Of a DNA stretch of 64,000 nucleotides, positions 1-12,800 are shown piece after piece; position 1 is the first letter of the stretch, and the number at the start of each line of letters is the position of its first letter. Location: NCBI RefSeq assembly GCF_900496995.4, contig NC_044018.1:29554047-29618046 (forward strand). The letters run 5' to 3'. The notes below the pieces were generated by a model. The model was not told the origin of the DNA. It searched no databases and was given only the letters and a program-made list of their open reading frames with translations. This DNA is from Aquila chrysaetos chrysaetos (lineage: Eukaryota; Chordata; Aves; Accipitriformes; Accipitridae). Made by a program: the position numbers and the translations under genes.

Positions 1-980
1 ATGACACTTGGAGGTCATTCTCATTGCTGCTGTATCAGGATTTGCCCTGAGGGCACATTTTGCCTGCTGGAGTTTGAGGCAGGCAACCCAGAGGTGTTTA
101 AGACGTTGCGTGATTGCAGGGTTGCAAGGGAAAGCACCACCCTTTCCTCCAGGGATCGCTTTGCAGGCTGGCAGCTTGGTTGGGACATGGCTTCTCAGCA
201 CGTCCTTGGAGATGGTCACCTTCCTGGCTGGAGCAAAGGGATGCCAAGAAAGCCATGCCCTGGCTGCCTGCTGTCCCGTTCCTCCCATCAGAAGCTGATG
301 GGCAGCACAGAGGATAAGGCACCTTCCCTAAGCACGCTGTCTCTTAGTACAAACCCAACATCTTGGTCCCCTATGGCCCTTCTTTGCTTGATGGCAAGTG
401 TCCATCATCCATCTGAGACATGCTATTCAAAGCACAGCTTGAGTTGCTGCGTTATTTTTAGCTTTGCCACCATCTGTAATAAAGCACATGCTTGACGACA
501 CATTTGTCATATAAATAGCTCAGGAAGGAGTTCCCAGTTTTCCCAGCATTACAGAAAGAGCAATGGTGATATTGCAAATAAGGGTGTCTGGAATGTGGCA
601 GTCCTCCTCTGGCCCAGAGACGGTGGGACCTGGGGCACTCCTGCTAAGCCTGGCATTAAAAGGGTGAATCAGAAGGAGCAATTAATAGTGGGGAGCCAAG
701 AACATGTTTCCTGGTGTGAAATGGCCCTGACGTGGTGGATGACCATGGCCAAAGAGGGGTGACCCATGGAGATGTGCATCCTGAGGATTCAGCCGGCCAA
801 AATGCCATCCCTAAAGGCTGACAAAGGATCCCAAATAGCTCTGGGGTAGGAGCTTGTTCCTTCAGGCCGTCCCAGGAGGGGAACGAGGACAGAAGGAAGG
901 ATGCTCCCAGGTCGTAGACTGGCTAGGGCAGGGTGGTCGGTCCATCCTGAGGACCACGCTGTTGTTTCTTTCTCCCAAAG
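1..980 (+). other. ENDOU: ENDOU 5' intron (no exon recognised)
   Basis: No coding exon of ENDOU could be found here. The first exon in the window starts in phase 1 and corresponds to the second somatomedin-B domain of the mammalian protein, so the signal-peptide exon and first SMB exon are expected further left. Open frames in the first 500 bases have no recognisable domain and no convincing splice sites in the needed phase. An AATAAA at 478-483 sits in this stretch but nothing upstream supports a gene ending there. Confidence 0.5.
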
Positions 981-3900
981 ACCTGTACACAGCTCCTGAC
1001 TCCTGCGAGGGACGCTGCGAGGAGCCCTACAGCGAGGAGGACGAGTGCCACTGCAACGCCGAGTGCGAGAGGTACCGCAACTGCTGCGAGGATTACTACA
1101 GGCACTGCCAACCCGGTGAGCATCCCTGGGTAACGGGATGGGGTTCGGGGGGGCTGCTCTCCCCCTGAAGCTCCCAGAGCCCAGCTGTGGGGTGCAAAGG
1201 GGTTGGTTGCAAGCATGCGTCCACCCGTGTTGATGTGGATTTGTGTGTGTGGTCCTGGGCAGCCCCCAGCCCGCATCTCCATCACCTTGAGCGCCTTTTC
1301 CTTTGGCTCTGTGCAGGTGGAGAATGGACCAGGGAAGCAGCTCACACCCGCGGTGAGTAGCTCCGCTTCTGAGCAAGGGCAATAAACCACCACCCCGGTT
1401 TCACTCCGCGCACCTCGGGGCGGCTCGCTCCTCTGCCACCCGCGGCTCTTTGGGGATTGATGGCATTGGGGTGTCGTGCTGGTTTCTGGCCGTGTCCGTG
1501 CCCGTACCACCCCATCGCCAGCCGCTCCAAGCCACTGCGTGTCGTTGCTGAGCAGACGGTGCAGCGAGAGCCCCAGCATCGCCTGCCTGTTTACCAGCAG
1601 CATTATCTCCCTTCACCAGAGCCAGGTGAAGCAGGCAGGCGCAAAGCAGCCGGGGCAGGGGCGAGCTGCCGTTTGCATCCCCTGGTCACCGCGCACCTAA
1701 AATGTGGGAGATCGAGATGGTGCTGATCCCAGCGGACATGTTGCAAAGAGTGCCTGGGAGATGGGGACCAGTGCTTCCCAGCTCACCCCATGCTTAATGA
1801 AAGGCTGCTGTGCCTGCAGCCCCGTGGCCAGCTCTTGTCCCCAGGAGATGGGGTTGGTGAGGGTTGGGACCCCCCTGCCACCCCTGCACCCCTTAACCCT
1901 CCATGCTGAGCACCCGGCTCTCACGGCACCCCAGGATCATGACACCCGTGCATCGATGCAGCACCGGGTGCTGCATCACCCTCACTTCTCATGGGCAGCT
2001 AATCTGCAGCCCCGGGAGCTGCTGCCTGCTCTTGCCAGCCTCCTGCCTCTCCTTGCAGAGGGTTTCTCCAGCAGCCGGGATGCCATCACCGACGAGGACC
2101 TCCTGCGCATCTCGGAGCAGCTTTACAGGGCGGATCACAACAAAGCCCGGCCGACCGACATCGCCATTAACCCCCAGTACGAGGCCTCCCCCGACGAGAC
2201 GGATGACCAGGAGGACCGCTCCCCGCAGCCGTGAGTGTGCACCAGCATCCTCAGGAGGTGGCCAAGGGCCACCACGGCCAAGACCAACCAGCCAGGCAGG
2301 GTGCAGGGCTGGTTTTTGGAGGGGACCTCTGCTTCCCCGCTGAGCGCAGGATCCATTCTCTCCTAGGCTCTACAAATACGTCAATGAGGAGCTCTTCTCC
2401 AAACCCACCTACGCAAGCTTCATTAAACTGCTGGACAACTACCAGAGGGTGACTGGCAGGGAGGAGGACGTGACAGCGGAGGAGCTGAGGGAGCAGGACA
2501 ACTTCCTCAAGGAGGTGATGAAAACCGAGCTGATGAAGAAACTCTTCGCCTTCCTCCACAAAAAAAGTGAGTGTGGAGCAGGGCAGGGCTGACAGGGAGG
2601 AATGGGGCCCATGGATGTTGGGCATCTAAAAGGAAAGCCCCAGCTGGGTGGGAGATGACCTGGGAGGATGCAGACTGGAGGAGCACGGGAGTGGGCTCAC
2701 CAGAGCTGCCAGGACATGGGAGAATTGAGCAGGGCAAAGCTCAATTGTTCCTGAGGGAGAGGAGTGGGTCTGGGATGGGGGGGCAGTCCTGGCTCTGCCT
2801 CTCCCCATGCTCCCATCCTGGGATGCTGCTCCCACCTCTCCACCTCTCCACGCTGCCTTGCCTGCAGACCGCTACGGCTCCGAGCAGGAGTTTGTCGCCG
2901 ATTTGAAGGAGATGTGGTTCGGCCTCTATTCCAGAGGCGATGGCGAGCAGGACTCCAGTGGCTTCGAGCACGTCTTCTCAGGTAGAGCGCGCACCGGTGG
3001 GACGGGGGGTGCTGGGCAGTGCCGGGCTGGGGGCCTCACCCCAGGGTCTCATTTTTGTTTAGGGGAGGTAAAAAAAGGGAAAGTGTCTGGATTTCACAAC
3101 TGGATTCGCTTCTACCTCCTTGAAAAGCAGGGCATTGTCAACTACTTCAGCCACAACTTCAACGGGCCGGTAAGTGATCCTGTGGGGTGCACAGCTGGTG
3201 GTGCTGCACCAGCTGGCAGCATCCCAAATTGGCCTCATCCCAAATGGGGCGAATCGGTAGCATCAGAGATGCTCACCCTGCCGCATCCCCTCTGCCTCCC
3301 TGTGTGGACCCTGGGATGGAGGCAGGGTGGGAAGGTCCAGAAAAGATGATGCAATGGGCAAAAGGGGCTCCCAAACCACAAGCGAGAGATTTGAGACTGG
3401 GGGCTCTGTCTGGCAGCCCCTCAGACCAGCTGAAAGCTGCTCCGGATCTGTCCCTGGAGAGGGCACGAGGATGCCTGGCTTTGTATGCAGATGGGCTTTC
3501 CTTGAATTCCCTGCCCTGCTGCACCCAGAGCCAAGCGGAACTGGAGATCTGATCCCTGAACCCCCTTTCTTTAGTGGGACACCTACCCCGATGTGCTGGG
3601 GCTGCAGTTCAGCTGGGACGGCTTTTACAAGGAGGTGGGCTCTGCCTTCATCGGCTGCAGCCCCGAGTTTGAATTTGGCCTCTACACGTTGTGCTTCATT
3701 GCGCGTCCCGGGAGGGCGTAAGTACCGCACCCGTCTGCATCCGTCTGTCTGTCCTCTGGCCGTGGAGCCAGCAGTGCCCTCCTGATCCCGATCAACAGCA
3801 GGGTCAGACCCTGAGCCCGGCACAGCTTTGGGGCATTGCAGGTGGGGAGAGCTGGGGATGGAGCAGCGCTGGTGTGGGGATGCTGAGAGCATTTTGGAGA

Positions 3901-4198
3901 TGTGATTTTGGGGCTCAGGGGTGGAGCAGCGCTGGTGTGGGGATGCTGAGAGCATTTTGGAGATGTGATTTTGGGGCTCAGGGATGGAGCAGCACTGGTG
4001 TGCAGACACCAAGAGCACCCCAAAGATGTGATTGCGGGGCTCCAGGATGGAGCAAGGCTATGACACAGGCTGTGTCCCCACAGATGTCACCTGAGCCTGG
4101 GCAGCTACAGCCTCAGCATCCAGACCTACCCCTGGACCAAAACCACCTACGGCAACGGCAAGAAGTACATCGCCACCGCCTATGTGATCTCGCCCTGA
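981..4198 (+). CDS. ENDOU: Poly(U)-specific endoribonuclease (placental protein 11), 5'-partial
   Basis: Secreted or vesicular Mn2+-dependent RNase of the EndoU/XendoU family that cuts at uridylates and leaves 2',3'-cyclic phosphates (family knowledge). Proposed exons: 981-1115, 1317-1352, 2059-2230, 2367-2566, 2868-2981, 3063-3169, 3575-3717, 4084-4198; phases agree at every junction and the last exon ends in TGA. Exon 981-1115 is a phase 1-1 somatomedin-B module with eight cysteines ([17 protein letters not shown]). The catalytic domain follows: [19 protein letters not shown], then [11 protein letters not shown] and [10 protein letters not shown] with the two histidines expected in the active site, and [14 protein letters not shown] carrying the likely catalytic lysine. 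The C-terminus reads [16 protein letters not shown]. The 36-base exon 1317-1352 is the least certain; skipping it keeps frame. The upstream part (signal peptide, first SMB) is outside the window. Confidence 0.95.
3857..4058 (+). repeat. 63-bp tandem repeat in the last ENDOU intron
   Basis: The block starting gagcagcgctggtgtgg recurs at 3861, 3924, 3987 and, degenerate, 4050, giving an exact 63-base period with the first two copies nearly identical. Because 63 is a multiple of three it leaves long open frames on both strands that are not genes. Confidence 0.95.
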
Positions 4199-4504
4199 GG
4201 CTGGGAGGCGAGGGGTGACTGCAGCCCCGCTCTGGGGCCCTGGGCTGCCCCACGCCAGGAGCTCGTGGCACTGGTCAGGACTGGTCCTGCTGTGGGAGGT
4301 GGATGGCCGTGCTGCAGGACCAGTGCAGAGTACCGGAGGGAGCTGGGCAGGATGGTGGTGGCCGTGCCCTGCATGGAGGCAGCGAGGGGATGGAGGCAGC
4401 AGCCTCAGCACCCCCAAGTCCCATCAAATGTCGTGTTCCCCAGTCGCAGCAGAAGAACAGGGAGAAGGGGGGGACTTGCAGTGGAAAGTAGCACACCCGA
4501 GCAA

Positions 4505-4510
4505 AATAAA
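4505..4510 (+). terminator. ENDOU: ENDOU polyadenylation signal
   Basis: AATAAA about 305 bases after the ENDOU stop codon, in the right orientation, implying a 3'UTR of roughly 0.3 kb ending near 4530. Confidence 0.75.
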
Positions 4511-7500
4511 TACTGACCCTGGATGGAGAAGGGTTTAATTCCTCGGTGCAGGAGCTGTGGCTCGCCATGCAGCCTGCCCTCTGCCCCATCAGAAGCTCTC
4601 CCTCCCCACCACTTCTGTGCCAGGGACAGGGCAGGTACTGACCCAGGGTGGGTGTTGGGACCCCTGGGTGCTTCCAGGGCCGCATCCAGCCCATGGAGTG
4701 TAGCAGGATGGGCTGCATGTCCTTCCCCTCTTGCTGCAGCCTCCAGTGCTCCCCAGTAAGGCTGATGCAGCGAAGGACATGGAGCAAAGCCTGTGCCTGC
4801 AGTGATGATCCCACCACCCCTCCAGGAGTCCTGCCTGGGGTGGGGGGAGCGGGTGGGGGGGCTGCAGGGCTGCAATCCCCCCATTCCCTGCAGGCAGCTG
4901 GTCCTGCAGCCGTAAGATCGTGCTTGCAGCTTGCAGCGGCACTGCAGCCTGCCTGACAGGAGGGCACCCCACTGGGGAGCTGGCTCTTTTGGGGATCCCG
5001 GGGACAGGGGATGGCTGAGACTCCCCAGGGCTGGGCACGTTAACAGACAGGACCCTCATCCTCATTTATCTCCACTGCTTCCAGGGAGCAGCTCCTCATT
5101 GCTGTGGGTCTGCTGGTGTGGGACATTGGAGGGGTGGGCAAAGTGAGGTCCTGCCAGCCAGAGTCAGTGCCAACATCTGTGCCACTTACTCCTCCAGTGT
5201 GGCACCCAAAATTTGTCCCCTACCTTCCTTTATCCACCCCTGCACCCAGCTTCTCCGGATGCTGCAGGCTCGGCCTCACTCCCTGCTGCCTCTGAGCCCT
5301 GGGGTGCTGCTCATGGGTCCTGCCCCAAGGAATTGCCCAATTCGGGGACTGAGGAGATGGCTGAGCTGCTGGGCCCCTGGGGTCTCTGTCCCAGAGGCAG
5401 CCTTTCCCTGGGGACCATCACAAGGAAATTAGGGTTTGTGGTAGGTGCATCCTCCATCCTCGCCCAGCTGTGCTCTCTCTGGGGGCTGCGGGTCCCCAGA
5501 GACCCCCCCAACCCCGCACCCCAAGCTGGGACCGCTCAGGGCTCCAGGTGCTTTTCCCAGCACCGCGCTCTGGGGGACAAATCCAGACCCCCCTTGGGCA
5601 GCGGGACAGACAGCTTGGCGGCAGGACCCCCAGAATGACCCCCACCATAACTCCATTCACCGCCCCCCAGGCTGGTCCAGGCAAACGATGCCCCACGCTC
5701 GGGAGAAGACCCCTGCCAGCCCCATCGCTGCCTGACGATGCCAGCCCTACCCAAGAGCTCCCTGAGGCACTGGGATCCCCTCAGCCCCCCCATGCTCAGG
5801 CATGATTTGGGTAGGCAGCAGGCAGGACAGCCACCAGCTCCGGGCTGTTGCTTGCCCCCCAGCCCCCCCCCCGATCCTGCCTGTACCCCCCGTATTGGCA
5901 GAGCGGGCAGCAGCCGGGGTCCCAGGGTGAAGATGCTGCGCGGCAGCTCCCAGGCAGGACCGGGGAGATTTGAGCTGCCTGACAGATGGCCGGCTGCAAC
6001 AGTTCCTGGGGAAGGGGTGGGAGTCCCCGCACCATCTGCCAGGGGTCACAGGTGACCCCCCCAAACCCCGCCGCAGGGGAGGGGGGCATGCCAGAGCTTG
6101 ATTTATAGAAATGCACTGGGAAACTGGGGAAGAGGCAGTTCGGGAGGACCCGGGATGGGTGCGGGTCAGCTCCCTTCTCAGCAGCGTGGGCATCGCTCTT
6201 CTCCCATGCCCGGGAGCCGGGGCGCAGCAGGGTTTGATTGCAGGAGCCATGGGGGGGGTTAAGCTGTGGGTTCAAACGCTGCGGGGCAGCTCCGGGCCCC
6301 GGCCAAGGCGGCTTGTGCCAGCTGGTAGATGGTCTCATGGCAAGGCGGTTTGCAAGGGGCAGATTGCACAGGGCAGGGCACAGCCGGGCTGTGCGATGAG
6401 GATGCTCCAGGCACCTTCATCCTTGCTAGAGACTGTCCTGAAGGTTTGCACCAGAGCTATCAAGAGGCAGCGGGTGGTTGCTGCTCGCTGCAGGGCTGCA
6501 CTGGCACAGGACCCAGTTTCTCCTGCTGGTTCTCCATCTCTCAGCCCACTCCCGTTCCTGCCCACCTGTCTGCATCGCTGCCAGCCTCCTTGATGCCAAA
6601 CCTCTCCATCTAGAAGGATTCTGATGCTCCCGGGCATCACAGACAGTGCCGGTCCCCTGCTCACAGGTCGCCTGTGCCCCACAGTCACTGCCAGCCCCAT
6701 GCCCAGGGCTCAGAAGCTGCTTTTCCAGCACCCAGTTCTGGAGACAAAATCACACAGAGAAAGGTCGCCCACCCTGGCCCAGGTTGCTGCCGTGGTGGTG
6801 GGTGTAGCGTTGGGGGACTGGCCAGTGCTTGGAGATGCTCAGGTGATGCTGGGGAGCTGCTCTGCACTTTGTCTGCATCTTTGGTTGCCGCAAGCCGTGG
6901 GGAGAGCAAGGAGGGCCAAGGTGGGCACTTTCTGGGTGTCTGCTGGTCCGATGGATCCCCTGCCTGCATCCCTTCATGCTGTAGGGTGTGAGGCAGCAGC
7001 CTGCCAAAGGCAGGAGGCTTCAGGTCATATCCAGCCAGCCAGGCCAGGCGGAGCAAAGGAAAACTAGCCATCAGCAAGGCTCCCCATACCCCAAACTCCC
7101 TGCCCGCTGCTGGCAGGGATACCACAGCATCCTCCGCAGCATCACCCTCCATCCGAAGGACCTCCTGGTCCTCCCTGGGGCCAGCACATCCCTCCGCATC
7201 TTTCTGCCCTCGGGTCCAGCTCCCGGGACAGGCTCCCTATGGCCAAGTGGAGCAGCACGGCGGGACCCTCCGGCTTCACCCAAAGTGTCAGGAAATCAAA
7301 CAAAACGAGCGGAGAAGAAAGGGAAGGCCAGGAGAGGGGTGGAGAGGAGGGGCAGGTGTCAGCAAGCTGCCTCCAGCCATCTGTTGCCAGCTCAGGGACT
7401 CCGGGGCCCCCCCAGCTCTGTGCCTGACAGGGACAACGCTCGCTCTCGGGGGGGGGGGACACACCGCGCGGTCGCATCCCCCACCTGAGCGCAGCCGCGT

Positions 7501-9738
7501 AGAAGAGTTTCGGAGGGGGATGCTGGCCCTCCCGCCGTGGGGCTCGTGGACTGCCTGGGTGCCTTCGCCGCAGCTGAGCTCATGGGGAGGCTTGAGTGAC
7601 TGATGTCCCCCCCACTCCCTGCGTGGAGGGAATATTGGAGTATCCCCTCGGCTCCCCCTAAAACTGTCTGGCCAGATGTACCCCCTCCTTGCACATGGGA
7701 GAGGTGGGTACAGCGACCGCCTGCAAACCAGGGCCAGGGCTTGGGCCCCTTCACCTGATCTGGGCCAGCTGGGACCAAAAACCTCCAGGCAGCATCACTT
7801 TGGCCCTGCAGTGGAGACACTCCTGACTTACACCAATATTAGGACAGCTGGACCCCGGGCACAGCTCTGCAAGTGAGATTTTTGAGCCACTAGCACAAGG
7901 AGGGTGTTTTTCCCATATTTTCTGTTTTTCCCATGCTGTGCTGGGCACAGGGAACCGGGAGGAGAAGAAATGAGAGGCTGGCCATCGCAGCATCCCTTCC
8001 CTGCCCTGCCAGCACAGGGGCAGCAGTACTCCATCCATCCCTGGAGCCTAGTTTGTGCTCCCTACATCAAGGTTTATGCAAAGCCAAGATGAAGCACACC
8101 TGGATGAGCCGGTGTGCAGACACCAGGGCAAGGAGGGCTTCCCTTTGAGATGCCCGGGGTGCTGGGAGGCATCCACAGGGCTTGCAGTGCCAGGCTGCTG
8201 GAGGCCAGGCAGGACACCCCGAGCATCTCCCAGGACATCTGTGTGTGTGTTCCCAAATCATTCCCCTACCTCTGGGTAAGGTGAACTGCCCTGGGGAGAG
8301 GTGGGAGAGGTCCCTCATGTTTTGAAGGAAAGATGCTGAAAATTTGAGGTCCTGAGCAGAGGGATGCTCCATCACCCACAGGTCCTTGCCCCAGCTCATC
8401 TGCTGGGTCTCACCCTTGGAAATAGCTGAGCTTTCTGAAGGGATCCCTCCAGGATTTATCCTGGCAAGGACCATGGCAGCCCAGGCGTTACAACTGAGGG
8501 CTCTGGACAGCCACAGCCCTGGGTACCCCCACCAGCTCCAGGCCATTAGAGCTTTTGCAAAGTGAGGATGAAGAGGGTTACAGCTCCATCTGAGCCCCCG
8601 TAAGGCAAAGCTTGCTGCATTATATCCTAATCCGAGAGGCCTTGGGGACCGTGACTCTAAGTGGAGGCTCTCTAATCCCCTCCCGTAAACGATACGGCAC
8701 TAACTACCCCGATGGGACTCTGGCCGCATCTGGTAGGAGAGCCTGCCGGGAGTGCCCGGCTATACCTTTTGCTAAGAGGATGAGGATGCAGAGGGGAATA
8801 TACTAAACCATTTATGCCGCGGGCACTTTTTTATCCACTGCGATCAGATGTCTGAGCTGGCAGGACGGGATCTCCATCTGGATGTACGGCCCCAGCCCTC
8901 AGCTTGCTCCCGCAGCCTGGGCAGCATCCCTCCTCGCTGCCGGCCGCTGGAGAAGCACCGCTGGGCTACTCCTGCAAAAAGCCCAGTGTGGATGCAGCCA
9001 CCTCCCTTTTCCAGGGCTCAGCACCTTAAGCGGGGGCAGAAATGCCCCCCACCGATGAGCCCCGTGCTCTGCCCCATCCCTGGCACAGCTCGGCGCACAG
9101 CTGTGATACTCAGCTGTATGGTGAGGGAGATGCTGTCCTGCATATGGGAAACTCCGAGGTGGCTCAGAAACCCTCTGTCCCAGCCTTGAACACAAGTTAA
9201 CTGAGAAAATGACCCAAAACAACCCAGCCCTTGCGTGCACGGCAGGGTCTGTGAGCAACGGGCTGGAAGGGACCCCTGGGCAGCATCCCCATTCTCCCCC
9301 AGCCCACGGGGAATGCAGTGGAGAGGGGTCAAATCCTGCCACGGTTGGTGTAAGAGGCCAGCCAGGGTTTAGGTATGGTAAATCCTCCTTTTACACCGAT
9401 TCATCCTGTGGACGAAAGGGGTAGGGGAGAGCAGAGCCCCCCCTGACCCCCCCCCCGAGCAGCCAGGGAGGGTGCATGGAGCATCGCTGGCAGCTGGGCT
9501 GGGGGTCCACCCCCGGAGCAGAGGTTAATGAGCGAGTGGGGCTGGGAGCCGCCGCGGCAGCGGCCGTTAGCCCATATGGACACGCGAGCGCTGGCGGCAG
9601 CGGGGGGGGGGATCGGCACGTGCCGGCGTCCTGCCCCGCGTTTGGGGTGGCAGGGCCCCCCTCTCCTCTTGCGCTGCCACAAGTCACGCGAGATGCAGGG
9701 TTAGGTCATTGATGCCCCCAGCCGGAGCTGGTCCCCCC

Positions 9739-9820
9739 CATCCCTCCTGCATCCCTCCTGCATCCCTCCCGCATCCCTCCCGCATCCCTCCCGCATCCCT
9801 CCTGCATCCCTCCCATCCCA
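9739..9820 (+). repeat. 10-bp tandem repeat (GCATCCCTCC)n
   Basis: About eight consecutive copies of a decamer gcatccctcc/t, followed by degenerate ends. Confidence 0.9.
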
Positions 9821-12800
9821 GGGATGCTCTTCCTATGATCAAATAAATGCCACCGGGGAAAACCAGGACCACGGTGGGAGCACGGTGAGGACTGGCCGTC
9901 CACCCTGGCCACGGCACGGCGAGCGGGCAGGGATGCCTGTGCTGCCGGACCACAGCTGGGTCCGGCCGTTGGAGAGGCAAGCCGAGGGTCGCGTCCGTTG
10001 CCCCTGAGCTTCGGCTAACGGCCGGGAGCCCGCTGGGCCCCCTCCGCACCTTTCTCTTTGCTCCCCGCAGGGACGCCGAGCAGCCAACTGTTCCCCGCAG
10101 AGGCTGGCGGGCTGCAGCTCGGGCTAATCCAATCCATCAGGGGGGTAATGAGCTATGAAAGTGCGGATTCAATTAAGGGGGATTGCGACGGAAGGCAAAG
10201 CCCGGCGGCAGACGGAGAAAGGAGCCCGCTCCCCTCTGAAAGGGTCCATCTGTGCCGCCGTGTCCCGTCTTTGTGCTCCCTGAAAGAGCCGGCGTGGCAC
10301 AAAAGCGGCCGCGTCCCCGCCGGGCGCTGGCGCTGCATCAGGGTCCGGTGAGTCCGGCAGCCCTGCGGGGGAAACTGAGGCACGCCACGATTAAGGGAGC
10401 AGCTTATGGCACGCAGGGCAGGGGTTGGAGGGCAAAAGCGTGCAGCCAGCTCTCTCGATGCTGGCTGTAACCTCATTTGCAGGTGATTTAATTTTTTCCT
10501 TGTCAGTTAAGTGGGTTTTGTGCAGGGCTGCTTGCACAGGAGACCTCCTTTGAATAGCCCAGCCTGGCTGCTTGCTCAGGGCCTCATCTGGGGGGGCTGT
10601 GGGCAGCAGGATGAGCCCCCGAGCTTTGGGTTAGTTCTCAGGGCTGGGCTGGTCCTGGTGCCACCTGCCTTTCAGTGCCTATCCTCTGGCCTGGGGGGGG
10701 GAAATTCAAGCTTTTCTGGCCAGGTGACATCTCAGTGTCCCCCAGCCTGCAGGTACCTCCAGGGCTGATGCTGGCTTGGGCATCTTGTGGGCACGTGGCC
10801 GAATCCAGCAAGCTTAATCCTTTGCAGAAACTGGTCTCGAGTCACCACGCAGGAGGACAGCAAGAATCGGAGCCTCAGGGCTCACTGGGGTCCTTGCCCC
10901 AGTTTCCCCTCTGGGAAGGGCTGGAGAGGGTGGCAGTGCCCTGGGGGGGTGCATGTGGGGTCTTCGGCACCTGCCTGCCCTTGGCTCACATCTCTGGGAC
11001 TCCCCCTGCATCATTTGGGCTGGAAATACCCCCCGAGGCCTCTTCATCTGAGAGGCTCCTGCCTGATTACAACTTGGGAGGGATTGGGCCAGGGACGAGT
11101 TTAAAGACGGGATTATTCCTGTACAAATTCTGATTAAACCATCCCCAAACCCTCCTGCTACAAGATTAAGCCGAGCTCTAATCTCACCCGAGCAGCAAGA
11201 CTTCGTCAATAACTCCAAATCTCTCCGCTGTTAGTTTATCTGGTGGGGATTAAGCTGGGAGGTTCCTGAACTTGTATTATAATATAAAAAAAAAAACCCA
11301 ACCCTGTGTGTGTGTGTGCTGGCCAGTGCATGACAGCTGCCATCTCCCACGTCTCAGCCAGGGAAGGGGTTGAATGAAACGCCCGGTGCCACCCAGATGC
11401 CAGCGCGGGCTCCGGGGATTGCCCAGGGCTGCCTGTCCCTGCCTGTCCCTGCCTGCGCTGCTGCCAGTCCCGACGGAGCTGCTCAGCCACTGGGACGGGG
11501 CGTGCAGCCCTGGTCCCATCCCGCAGGCTGACTTTGGGATGTTCCAGGCTGCCAGCCCTTGCCGGGAGCCCAGATCCTTCCGTGCAGGACAGCGATGTGC
11601 TCCGGTCTTGCAGGACATGATTTACCACCCCAACAGCAGCCCGGCCGGTGACCGCAGCCCTCAGCAGAGCGGGCTGGGGGATGGCTGCGGGCTGGCACAG
11701 CTCCGGGATGAGCAGCCGCGTTCCCACGAGCTCTTCTGGTGGGCCAGGGTTTTTCTATCCCCTGTGCTGGCGCGTCAGGGCTCAGGTCCAAGTGACACCC
11801 CAGGAACACCCCTCAAACACGATCTCTGAAGCTTCCAGACCAGAGCAGATGGTGGGAGAGGGGGGAGAAGATTGAAGTGCCACGTGTGGCATCCTCTGAA
11901 GGGACCTCGTGGTCCTCCCTCATCCCGGCCACCGCTCCCTGCGAGCCCAGCCGGGGTAAGACTCAGTTCATGGTGACATCTGCATCCCCTTCTCTCTGCA
12001 TGGTCACGGCACTCTGGTTCCGCTCTGGACACCGAAGAGGGGCTCAGGAAGGAGAGGACTCTGTGAGAGGGTCCTTCTGCTGCTGGAAGCTGGCACAGGG
12101 TTAGTATTGCCCAGGTATCCATGGGTTCATCAGTCAGGGATGTCCTGAGACCCCCCAGAGTCCAGGGGAAGGGGTGACACCTCTCCCAGCTGCATGACAG
12201 TCCCTCTTTATCACCCTGAGCTCCCCTCGGGGTCAGCCAGCCCACCAGGACCTATGCCAGCCCTGGGGTAAGACCATGAGGTCCTCCACTACGAGCAGGA
12301 CCCTTTGCCAGCAGCGAAATCCCTTTGGGTGCCAGGAGGACACGCAGCACCTATGGAGCCAGCACGCTCCCTGGATCCCATGGCAGGGTGGGGGAAGGCT
12401 GGGAGAGCCGGGATGGCTCCCCCAGGCAAAGGATGCTCCGGCACTGGCTGCGGCTGGACCGAGCAGATGCCGGGGGAGCGTTTCCCCTAATCCCCTGGAC
12501 CGGTCCCCGCTGCGTAAACACTCTGTACAGCTTTGCAAACAGATTGAACCGCGGCTGATCTGGAGCGCAGCAAAGAGCTTAGGGGCTCGGCGGAGCCAGC
12601 GCCAGGATTTGTACGAATTACCCGCCCCGCACTGGTGGGAGGCTCCGGAGGAGCCGGCAGGATGGGGAGCCTGGTCCCATCTCCACCAGGCTGGATGTGG
12701 GAAGGGGACCTTGCCGTCCCCTGGGTCCCCTGGCCCGGGTAGGGTGCAGGGGGTGTAGCAGGGTGGTGGGGCAGCCACGGATCCCCGGTTAGATGGGTGA

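Noticed and set aside
1-495. 164-residue frame at the window start ending near an AATAAA
   Set aside because: No recognisable protein. The position is expected to be an ENDOU intron, and the frame has no splice support.
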